Assembly: GCA_946407175.1 (NCBI GenBank)
Contig: CAMJNB010000105.1
Location: 1 to 5,821, forward strand
DNA from: an uncultured Selenomonadales bacterium
GTDB lineage: Bacteria; Bacillota_C; Negativicutes; Selenomonadales; Selenomonadaceae
Length of the DNA: 5,821 nucleotides
Direction of reading: 5' to 3'
Part shown: one piece after another, positions 1 to 4,549 of the stretch
How the letters are laid out: every line of letters starts with the position of its first letter
Position numbering within the stretch: the stretch's first letter is position 1
Made by a program: the position numbers and the translations under genes
The notes under the pieces: model-generated
Databases searched by the model: none
Told to the model about the DNA's origin: nothing
What the model saw: the letters and a program-made list of their open reading frames with translations, nothing else

Positions 1-2
1 GT

Positions 3-653
3 GCGGCGTTGACGCTTGAAAATGTGCAGGTACGTGCCAAACTTATCGGATTGAATCATAACGTAGATTTTGAAAGTGATGGCAAACCTTCAGCGCATTT
101 CATTTTGGATATGACCATTGCCGGTAACCAAATTGCGCTGATTGATACAAATTACAATCGCGCATCTGCAAGCGGTGTCGAATATTTTCAGCACAACCTT
201 GAACTGCCGACGAATGAAAACGGCTGGGCAGAAAGCAACCTGCGTAAAAAAATCTGCGCCGATATTTTCAATGCGTTGCCGGAAGAATGGCAAAATATTA
301 TTTCGCCTTGCACGAAGTACACAGACAACACAGGCGGCGGCGTTGATGAATCAACTTTCGTAACCGCGACAACAGATAAAATTTTCTTACTGTCAGAGTA
401 TGAAGTTTTCGGAAAACAGGCTTATTCAAACACCGCCGAACAGAATTTTCAACAGCAGTACGACTACTTCAAAAACGGCAATTCGCGCGTACATACTTCT
501 CAAAAAGATTTAAATTCGCCTTGTCATTGGTGGCTTAGAAGTCCGCAGAGTTCCAACTCAACAAGTTATTGCCGCGTAAATTCTGCCGGCGTATGCAACA
601 CATACAACGCGCGATATTCGCAAGGTGTCACACCTGCGTTTATGATTTCGTAG
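3..653 (+). CDS. Phage tail-associated protein with C-terminal DUF6273 (lectin-fold-like) domain, 5' partial
   Basis: The reading frame is open to the window edge and no ribosome binding site precedes the TTG at 9, so the true start probably lies upstream. Numbering from that TTG, residues ~60-214 read as a DUF6273-type domain: GWAESNLRKKI (72-82), LPEEWQNII (90-98), KIFLLSEYEVFG (124-135), then CHWWLRSP (172-179) and the closing GVTPAF (206-211) just before the stop. This W-W-L-R-S-P...G-V-x-P-A-F frame is shared with formylglycine-generating-enzyme/C-type-lectin-like folds, which phages use to display variable binding surfaces. Residues 180-205 are rich in Ser, Asn, Thr and Tyr, as in a solvent-exposed binding face. 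Residues 1-59 are not recognised. The gene sits at the head of a run of tail genes with a 12-base gap to the next, so a virion tail or receptor-binding role is inferred. It could instead be a cell-surface lectin-like protein of the prophage. The domain call is fairly firm; the role is not. Confidence 0.75.
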   Translation, partial: AALTLENVQVRAKLIGLNHNVDFESDGKPSAHFILDMTIAGNQIALIDTNYNRASASGVEYFQHNLELPTNENGWAESNLRKKICADIFNALPEEWQNIISPCTKYTDNTGGGVDESTFVTATTDKIFLLSEYEVFGKQAYSNTAEQNFQQQYDYFKNGNSRVHTSQKDLNSPCHWWLRSPQSSNSTSYCRVNSAGVCNTYNARYSQGVTPAFMIS

Positions 654-665
654 GAGAACAAAGAA

Positions 666-986
666 ATGATTCAAATAACTATCGGCAACAAAATTTACTA
701 CACGTCTACCGCGCCTAACTACATAAAGAAAAAACTTTCAAGCGGCGCGTGGATTAAGGCGAATAAAGAAGACGCGGAAGGCGTTGCGGTTGACAGTGAA
801 GTTTACAGCCTGCCGAATAAACCGCAGATTGACAACAGACCTGTTGCAATTATCAAGGAGATTGACGGCGGCACCGTGATTTTTGAAATGTCGAAACAGA
901 CAAGTGAAAATGCATTGAAAGTGGTTGACATTCAAGAGGCACTGTGCGATTTAAGCGTACAGTTGGAGGCTTTGCAAAATGGCTAA
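666..986 (+). CDS. Hypothetical phage tail-region protein, 106 aa
   Basis: The ATG follows AGGAG (652-656), which overlaps the stop of the preceding gene, with 9 bases of spacing, so translation is likely coupled. The protein is small and has no signal peptide or membrane segment. Its middle contains GVAVDSEVYSLP (about residues 39-50) and AIIKEIDGGTVIFEM (about 61-75). It ends in a predicted helix, DIQEALCDLSVQLEALQ, that could form a coiled coil. In my reading, this layout of a GVAV-x-x-x-x-Y-x-LP segment, an EIDGG strand and a terminal helix recurs in unnamed phage proteins encoded between tail-fibre genes and the tiny XkdX/CD1375-like gene, which is exactly its position here. No enzymatic motif is visible. 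A minor tail or fibre-assembly component is a reasonable inference, but the family has no function I can name. Confidence 0.7.
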   Translation: MIQITIGNKIYYTSTAPNYIKKKLSSGAWIKANKEDAEGVAVDSEVYSLPNKPQIDNRPVAIIKEIDGGTVIFEMSKQTSENALKVVDIQEALCDLSVQLEALQNG

Positions 987-1143
987 AATATGGGTAGACA
1001 GACTGCTTGCAGGTACGCGGACATTTGAAGAAGTTCCCGCGTCTTTGAAAGCGGCAGTCACAAACATTTTAAACGCGCGATTCGATAACGGAGAAATATC
1101 CGAAGACGAATTGAATAGAGCATTAGGCACAGAAACTTTCTAG
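979..1143 (+). CDS. CD1375/XkdX-like small phage protein, 54 aa
   Basis: The ATG at 979 overlaps the previous gene's stop (ATGGCTAA, 8 bases) and follows GGAGG (965-969) with 9 bases of spacing, so it is probably translationally coupled. The protein begins MAKIWVDRLLAGTRTFEEVP and continues with a helical stretch ASLKAAVTNILNARF and an acidic C-terminus, GEISEDELNRALG. The pattern MAKI-[YW]-x-x-L-[IL]-x-x-G-x-[RK]-[TS]-[FLI]-[DE]-[DEQ]-V-P followed by a short amphipathic helix is that of the CD1375-like/XkdX-like proteins. These are regularly found just after tail-fibre genes in phages and PBSX-like elements of Bacillota. Their molecular role is unknown. The stop codon lies at the base of a hairpin/T-run, suggesting this is the end of a transcriptional unit. 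Confidence 0.8.
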   Translation: MAKIWVDRLLAGTRTFEEVPASLKAAVTNILNARFDNGEISEDELNRALGTETF

Positions 1144-1163
1144 CGGCGTTAAGCCGTTTTTTT
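1142..1163 (+). terminator. Short hairpin with T-run after the CD1375-like gene
   Basis: AGCGGC (1142-1147) pairs with GCCGTT (1153-1158) through a GTTAA loop (6 bp including one G-T pair), followed by seven Ts (1157-1163). The stem starts within the preceding stop codon. It is short but GC-rich, so it is plausible as an intrinsic terminator or an attenuating/processing hairpin. The next gene's SD follows within 7 bases of the T-run. Confidence 0.55.
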
Positions 1164-1182
1164 ATTGGCAGGAGGGGCGCTT

Positions 1183-1293
1183 ATGCTCGACTTTTTAAAC
1201 TTTGACGGATTGCGGGCTTTTTATAACAAACTCAAGGAAAAGTTTTTGTATAAAAGCGATGCGGCCTCAACCTACGACAAAGGTAAAACGTAA
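1183..1293 (+). CDS. Tail-fibre N-terminal fragment, 36 aa (probably truncated)
   Basis: The ATG follows a strong AGGAGG (1170-1175) with 7 bases of spacing. The peptide begins MLDFLNFDGLRAFYNKLKEK and continues FLYKSDAASTYDKGKT to a TAA. The start pattern, a short hydrophobic lead then [FY]-[DE]-G-L-x-x-[FY]-x-x-K-L-K, followed by a K-S-D-A-x-x-T-Y heptad-like segment, is typical of the N-terminus of phage tail-fibre-like proteins, which normally continue for hundreds of residues. Here the frame stops after 36 codons, and its last 22 bases overlap the convergent 3' end of the ORF6N gene. The simplest reading is a fibre gene cut short by arrival of the ORF6N cassette. The 78-aa ORF at 2185 (AYAAKTDLQGYL...) could be its remaining 3' part. 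The initiation signals are intact, so the peptide may still be made. Confidence 0.55.
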   Translation: MLDFLNFDGLRAFYNKLKEKFLYKSDAASTYDKGKT

Positions 1294-1982
1294 GCTTTAT
1301 TAAGAATATCGTCAACGGCATTTGCCCAAAGTTCAATTTGATGTTCAATCGCTTTATACGGCAACGCTTGCTCAATACAGGCGATAATCATCTCCGCAAT
1401 ACGAGTTTCGCTCCAAGAACAAATTCCGAGTTGTTGAACCGTTGCTTTATCGCGTCCGCCTACTGGTGGCAAGCTCGCCAATTTATTGCAAATTCTTGTA
1501 TACTTCATCTGAAAAGCTACTTGCGGACGCGTGGTTCCCTGCACCTTTGCATATTCGTAAAATTTTTCCATAACGTCCGTGAAATTTTTGCGAACAAATT
1601 TACCGTCGGTGCGTGCCTTATTCCAATTAAATTTTTCGTGGTCAAAATAGAATTCTTCTAGCAAATCGAACACTTCCCAAGACTTGTCGGTATCAAGAAT
1701 TTTCGCGTGACGTGCGGCACCGCGTTCAGTCCAAAAATACAACGTGCGAGTCATTAATGAAATTTGCAAGTGACTAATAGTCACACGCAATTTATTAATT
1801 TCTTCACCTTCTACTTTGAAATAATGTTTGCCTTCTGCAAAACGCTCTTTATGACGCTGAAAATTTTTTCTAATGTTGTCCACATCAGTCTGATAATATT
1901 CGGCGAGCTGTACCGTCGTCAAAACAGGCTCATTGGAATAAGCAACAGGCAGCGGCGCCTTAAATTTTTTCTTTCGAGACAT
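1272..1982 (-). CDS. ORF6N-domain phage antirepressor-like protein, 236 aa
   Basis: Residues ~14-114 match the ORF6N pattern: NEPVLTTVQLAEYYQTD (17-33), NIRKNFQRHKERFAEGKHYF (36-55), a variable segment, then LYFWTERGAARHAKILDTDK (81-100) and SWEVFDLLEEFYF (101-113). ORF6N domains are DNA-associated modules of phage and prophage regulators, often at the N-terminus of antirepressors related to KilA-N and Rha proteins. The C-terminal half (about 120-236) is not recognised; it carries a basic stretch and predicted helices (RIAEMIIACIEQALPYKAIE). The start follows AAAGGA (1994-1999) with a longish 11-base spacer. Transcription opposes all the other genes and has a dedicated promoter, as expected of a moron or lysogeny-phase regulator. 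The 3' end overlaps the 36-aa fibre fragment by 22 bases, and no terminator is evident after it, so antisense transcription into the tail genes is possible. The domain call is strong; the antirepressor function is inferred from the family. Confidence 0.88.
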   Translation of the reverse strand: MSRKKKFKAPLPVAYSNEPVLTTVQLAEYYQTDVDNIRKNFQRHKERFAEGKHYFKVEGEEINKLRVTISHLQISLMTRTLYFWTERGAARHAKILDTDKSWEVFDLLEEFYFDHEKFNWNKARTDGKFVRKNFTDVMEKFYEYAKVQGTTRPQVAFQMKYTRICNKLASLPPVGGRDKATVQQLGICSWSETRIAEMIIACIEQALPYKAIEHQIELWANAVDDILNKAYVLPLS

Positions 1983-1987
1983 AAAAA

Positions 1988-2051
1988 TATCAGTCCTTTC
2001 GATTGACTTTCAACCGCCAGACTGATATAATTTGCATTACAGTTTGGCGGT
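1988..2051 (-). promoter_or_regulatory. Overlapping inverted repeats in the ORF6N leader: candidate operator or RNA switch
   Basis: In the 5' leader, read on the minus strand, segment A (ACCGCCAAACTG, 2051-2040) is complementary to part of segment B (CAGTCTGGCGGT, 2024-2013) with one A-C mismatch. Segment B's front part (ATATCAGTC, 2028-2020) is perfectly complementary to segment C (GACTGATAT, 1996-1988). A-B and B-C pairing share CAGTC and cannot form together. Segment C overlaps the last bases of the ribosome binding site AAAGGA (1999-1994), so B-C pairing could mask it while A-B would free it. The same symmetry could instead serve as a protein-binding operator downstream of the promoter. 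The repeats are directly visible; either function is inferred. Confidence 0.5.
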
Positions 2052-2075
2052 GTTAAATGTTTTTTACACAATTAA

Positions 2076-2104
2076 ATTATAACAGCTGAAAAATAAATTT
2101 GCAA
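2076..2104 (-). promoter_or_regulatory. Extended -10 sigma70-type promoter for the ORF6N gene
   Basis: On the minus strand TTGCAA (2104-2099) is followed by exactly 17 bases and then a perfect TATAAT (2081-2076), preceded by TG in the extended -10 position (TGTTATAAT). Transcription would begin near 2069, leaving a leader of about 87 bases before the ATG at 1982. An A-run (complement of 2128-2134) lies upstream in UP-element-like position. This is the strongest housekeeping promoter match in the window and gives the gene expression independent of the late operon. Confidence 0.75.
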
Positions 2105-2112
2105 CAAGAATT

Positions 2113-2134
2113 TTCGCGAGATGCGAATTTTTTT
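2113..2134 (+). terminator. Hairpin with T-run behind the ORF6N promoter
   Basis: TTCGC (2113-2117) and GCGAA (2123-2127) flank a GAGAT loop and are followed by seven Ts (2128-2134). The 5-bp stem is weak by itself. It lies just outside the ORF6N promoter, oriented to stop rightward transcription that has crossed the ORF6N gene in antisense. Confidence 0.45.
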
Positions 2135-2152
2135 GTTATGATAATTAAATAT

Positions 2153-2175
2153 GCCGCGATTAATGCGGCTTTTTT
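2153..2175 (+). terminator. GC-rich hairpin with T-run upstream of the 78-aa ORF
   Basis: GCCGCG (2153-2158) pairs with TGCGGC (2164-2169) around an ATTAA loop (5 GC pairs plus one G-T), followed by six Ts (2170-2175). It is the second of two such elements within 65 bases. It resembles the element at 1142-1163 in size, pentaloop and the TTTTTTATTG that follows. Confidence 0.6.
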
Positions 2176-2184
2176 ATTGCCAAA

Positions 2185-2421
2185 TTGACGCTTGCACGAT
2201 ACCGCGTTGCTCAAAAACGAGTAGACGATGACGCTTACGCCGCCAAAACTGATTTGCAAGGATATCTGCAAACTGTTCAAAAGACTGATAACGGCGCGAA
2301 ATTTTTAGACGGCACCGGTAAAGTGGTCTGCGAATTTTCGTTTACAGGGGACACGGCGGCGGGTGTTGAGATTGCTACTGATGAAGAAGTCGACGAAATG
2401 CTCGACAAAATTTTAAATTAA
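2185..2421 (+). CDS. Tail-fibre-like protein C-terminal fragment, up to 78 aa, start unclear
   Basis: The frame is open from 2164, but the only conventional start is TTG at 2185, with no Shine-Dalgarno sequence before it and a hairpin/T-run 9 bases upstream. The sequence looks genuinely coding: RVAQKRVDDDAYAAKTDLQGYL (broken here as RVAQKRVDDDAY plus AAKTDLQGYL) resembles the GRVADKLNQYASKTEL near the start of the large protein at 4550. It then has NGAKFLDGTGKVVCEFSF, and it ends IATDEEVDEMLDKILN, the motif that also closes the next protein. Its stop lies 15 bases before the next ATG, so the two would be co-translated. It is either a small complete accessory fibre protein with a weak start or the 3' remnant of a gene whose 5' end is the 36-aa ORF at 1183. 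I favour the remnant reading because of the missing initiation signals. Function is not known beyond a probable tail role. Confidence 0.5.
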   Translation: MTLARYRVAQKRVDDDAYAAKTDLQGYLQTVQKTDNGAKFLDGTGKVVCEFSFTGDTAAGVEIATDEEVDEMLDKILN

Positions 2422-2436
2422 TTGGAGGAAAATAAA

Positions 2437-3180
2437 ATGGCTTACGATTTAAATAAACTTGCAAAGTTGCAGGCAGTAAATGACCTTGCACAAAGAATTC
2501 AAACAAGATTAAACACGCTTGAAACGGCAGACGCACCTATTAAAAGTGTAACTGTTGACGGTAATACACTGAAGTTTTTCACAACTACCGATACGACGAC
2601 TACACCTGCGTTTACGTTTGATTTGCCTGCAGAAATGTTCCTTGACAGCGTGTCGACGGGACTTGTACCCAACTTCACTTTCTCAGCGTCAACGTACGTA
2701 GGCGCAACTGATCCGAATTTGAACGGCAAGCCGGTTATGGTATTGGGCGTTAAGACGCGAAACAATGACGGCGTCACCGAAACACTTTCTTACAGCTTCC
2801 TTGATATGTCCGCTCTTGTAGACGTTTATGTAGCGTCCGATACGTCGATTGTTATCACCGACTACAAAGTTAAAGCCAACGGCTCCGCCGATTCCGACAA
2901 TATGTTGGCGACTACCGCAAACGGCTTGAAAGTAGACGGTAGCGGAAAAGTTGATAAAGTTGTCGGCACTGTTGGCGATGTTGTAGCCTTCGCGGCAGAC
3001 GGAGCTATTTCTGATACAGGCATTGCAAGCGCTGATGTACTTAAAAAAGTTGCGGGAGCTAACGCCAATAATGTGGCAGTATTTACTTCAGGCGGCGGAA
3101 TTTCTGACACGGGCATTGCTATTGCTACAAATGCGGAAGTCCACGAAATGCTTGACAGTATTTTGGGCGCACAAAACTAA
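2437..3180 (+). CDS. Tail-fibre-like phage structural protein, 247 aa (first tandem copy)
   Basis: ATG 2437 is chosen over an upstream TTG at 2422 because GGAGG (2424-2428) sits 8 bases before the ATG and the next copy starts identically (MAYDLNK). Residues 1-33 form a helical, probably coiled-coil lead (KLAKLQAVNDLAQRIQTRLN). Residues ~36-150 are a beta-rich domain with IKSVTVDGNTLKFF, YVGATDPNLNGKPV and SDTSIVITDYKV. Residues ~160-230 hold two copies, 31 residues apart, of a segment ending G-x-I-S-D-T-G-I-A. The protein ends ATNAEVHEMLDSILGAQN. Length and composition (Thr/Ser/Asn-rich, one Met-rich end motif, no Cys, no signal peptide) suit a virion fibre protein. It is about 68% identical to the first 247 residues of the next protein by hand count. 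No enzymatic motif is seen. A tail-fibre or fibre-accessory role is inferred from neighbours and repeat style. Confidence 0.75.
   Translation: MAYDLNKLAKLQAVNDLAQRIQTRLNTLETADAPIKSVTVDGNTLKFFTTTDTTTTPAFTFDLPAEMFLDSVSTGLVPNFTFSASTYVGATDPNLNGKPVMVLGVKTRNNDGVTETLSYSFLDMSALVDVYVASDTSIVITDYKVKANGSADSDNMLATTANGLKVDGSGKVDKVVGTVGDVVAFAADGAISDTGIASADVLKKVAGANANNVAVFTSGGGISDTGIAIATNAEVHEMLDSILGAQN
2971..3126 (+). repeat. Two in-gene copies of an SDTG repeat, 93-base period
   Basis: VVAFAADGAISDTGIASAD and VAVFTSGGGISDTGIAIAT (residues ~182-200 and ~213-231) are spaced 31 residues apart. Each is a hydrophobic strand, a glycine turn, then ISDTGIA. The paralogue carries the same pair at 3791-3946 (NGAVSDTGL, NGNITDTGV). 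Similar 'variable strand, G-N-I-x-D-[ST]-G' repeats are common in phage tail proteins. Confidence 0.6.
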
Positions 3181-3206
3181 GACTACCTTATAATATCACT
3201 TCCTTT

Positions 3207-3242
3207 GGCGGGTATGGTTTATCTGTATCCGCCTTCTTTTTT
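3207..3242 (+). terminator. Hairpin with T-run between the two paralogues
   Basis: GGCGGGTA (3207-3214) pairs with TATCCGCC (3226-3233), 8 bp including one G-T, around an 11-base loop, followed by TTCTTTTTT (3234-3242). The next gene's AAGGAG (3243-3248) begins directly after the T-run. TCCTT (3201-3205), just before the stem, is complementary to AAGGA, so an extended fold could also cover the ribosome binding site. Confidence 0.7.
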
Positions 3243-3256
3243 AAGGAGAATTAACA

Positions 3257-4477
3257 ATGGCTTACGATTTAAACAAAATTGCAAAATTAAAGGTGATAAA
3301 CGATCTTGCCGAAAGGATACAGGCTAGATTAAACGCGCTTGAAACAGCTGACGCGCCTATTAAAAGTGTGGCAGTAGTCGGCAATGCACTGAACTTTTTC
3401 AATACTACCGACACTTCGACAGCGGCGGCTTTTACTATAAATCTGCCTTCTGAAATTTCACTTGACGCCGCAACTACTCACCTTATTTCTACTTTTACTT
3501 TTAATGCAGACCTTTATGTAGGTGCGACTAATCCTAATTTAAACGGCAAGCCCGTATTAGTGTTAGGTGTTAAGACAAAGAGTAATGACGGGCAAACTAC
3601 GACACTTTCTTACAGCTTTATCGATGTTTCATCACTTGTCGACGTTTACACTGCGTCCGATACGTCGATTGTTATCACCGACAATAAAATTAAAGCTAAC
3701 GTGTCCGCTGATTCTGATAATATGCTGGCTACAACTGCCAACGGCTTGAAAGTTGACCTTAGCAGTAAAGTTGACAAAGCGGCAAGCACGGCAGGTAACG
3801 TTGTAACTTTTGCTGATAACGGCGCTGTCTCTGACACAGGGCTTGTAAGTGCCGATGTGCTTACAAAAAAATCTACGGCTACTGAAAATAATTTTGTTGT
3901 ATTCGACGTGAATGGAAATATTACTGATACCGGTGTCGCCGTTGCTACCGACGCTGAGGCTACTGAAATGCTTGACGCGATTTTCGGTTCTGCAAATGTT
4001 TCAGCAAGTTTTTCCAGCACGAGTGACTTTTTCTCGAACAATCCTACGCCTTTCCATAACTTCTTGCAAACTGCGAAAAATGCTGATGCTACGAGCAACA
4101 ATGACGACGAGGCGCTTGCAATTTCTTTTGCCTTTATGGTTAATGAAAGCGAACTTGCCGCTATGATTGACCTTACGTACGGCGACATAAACACTCTTCT
4201 TGCCAATAACGCCGCCACTTTCCAAAACATTGTTACGTTAATAAACAACAAACTGAATGCCCTTGAAGAACCGGAAGAACAAGTAGAAATTACCGCGTCT
4301 TTCAATGCGCCTACTTTGACATTTACTCATAACTCTGCGCCGTTTGAAATATCTATTATCGGCGGTGTTGGTGCCACCGGCAACTACATTTTGAAATCGC
4401 TCTATGACAACACAAGTCAACAAAACGCATTTGATGTGGACGACACCGATTATACATTAACTCTTACTTCGGCATAG
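3257..4477 (+). CDS. Tail-fibre-like phage structural protein, 406 aa (second tandem copy with extended C-terminus)
   Basis: ATG 3257 follows AAGGAG (3243-3248) at 8 bases. Residues 1-247 align without gaps to the whole of the preceding protein (about 169 of 247 identical by hand count), including MAYDLNK, NPNLNGKPV, ASDTSIVITD, ADSDNMLATTANGLKVD, both SDTG-type repeats and the ATDAEATEMLDAIFG motif at 230-244. Instead of stopping there, it continues for 159 residues: an acidic, Asn-rich helical part (about 255-345; DADATSNNDDEALAISF-like composition, MIDLTYGDINTLLANN, LINNKLNALEEPEEQ), then a small beta-rich terminal domain (about 346-406; ITASFNAPTLTFTH, FEISIIGGVGATGNY, YTLTLTSA). The extension has no counterpart in this window. 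The layout suggests duplication followed by fusion to a new distal domain, as expected in a receptor-binding tip. Tail-fibre function is inferred. Confidence 0.75.
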   Translation: MAYDLNKIAKLKVINDLAERIQARLNALETADAPIKSVAVVGNALNFFNTTDTSTAAAFTINLPSEISLDAATTHLISTFTFNADLYVGATNPNLNGKPVLVLGVKTKSNDGQTTTLSYSFIDVSSLVDVYTASDTSIVITDNKIKANVSADSDNMLATTANGLKVDLSSKVDKAASTAGNVVTFADNGAVSDTGLVSADVLTKKSTATENNFVVFDVNGNITDTGVAVATDAEATEMLDAIFGSANVSASFSSTSDFFSNNPTPFHNFLQTAKNADATSNNDDEALAISFAFMVNESELAAMIDLTYGDINTLLANNAATFQNIVTLINNKLNALEEPEEQVEITASFNAPTLTFTHNSAPFEISIIGGVGATGNYILKSLYDNTSQQNAFDVDDTDYTLTLTSA

Positions 4478-4500
4478 TACAGACTTAAAAATAATTCCTT

Positions 4501-4537
4501 AGGCGAGGGTAACGTTTTTTATCTTCGCCTTCTTTTT
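4501..4537 (+). terminator. Hairpin with T-run after the 406-aa gene
   Basis: AGGCGAGGGTA (4501-4511) pairs with TATCTTCGCCT (4520-4530), 11 bp including two G-T pairs, around an ACGTTTTT loop, followed by TCTTTTT (4531-4537). It lies 24 bases past the stop at 4477 and is the longest stem of the set. The next SD (GAGGTG, 4539-4544) follows immediately. Confidence 0.75.
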
Positions 4538-4549
4538 AGAGGTGATTGC

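Noticed and set aside
9..11. TTG at 9 as the true start of the DUF6273 protein
   Set aside because: There is no ribosome binding site, and the frame is open to the window edge, so the protein more likely begins upstream.
2137..2145. TATGATAAT as a -10 for a rightward promoter to the 78-aa ORF
   Set aside because: No recognisable -35 at a 16-18 base spacing, and a terminator-like hairpin would follow at once.
9..2194. Identical 10-mer TTGACGCTTG at 9-18 and 2185-2194 as insertion ends or attachment sites
   Set aside because: It is too short, the flanks do not match, and both lie in unrelated reading frames; chance is adequate.
1289..2239. Inverted 7-mer CGTAAGC/GCTTACG near the two ends of the ORF6N cassette
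   Set aside because: It is too short to count as terminal inverted repeats, and no transposase or target duplication accompanies it.
2422..2436. TTG at 2422 as an earlier start (adding MEENK) for the 247-aa protein
   Set aside because: These codons are the Shine-Dalgarno region itself (GGAGG 2424-2428), and the paralogue starts directly at MAYDLNK.
3152..3195. Consensus TTGACA at 3152 and TTATAAT at 3189 as a promoter for the second paralogue
   Set aside because: TTGACA and TATAAT are about 32 bases apart, far from the 16-18 needed, and TTGACA lies in the conserved MLD-motif codons.
3646..4305. Long minus-strand open frame (219 codons) opposite the 406-aa gene
   Set aside because: It has a Ser/Ala/Val-rich composition, no ribosome binding site and complete overlap with a well-supported gene; it is an antisense by-product of that gene's codon use. 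The same holds for the minus-strand frames at 2499-2777, 2862-3116, 4990-5349 and 5500-5736.
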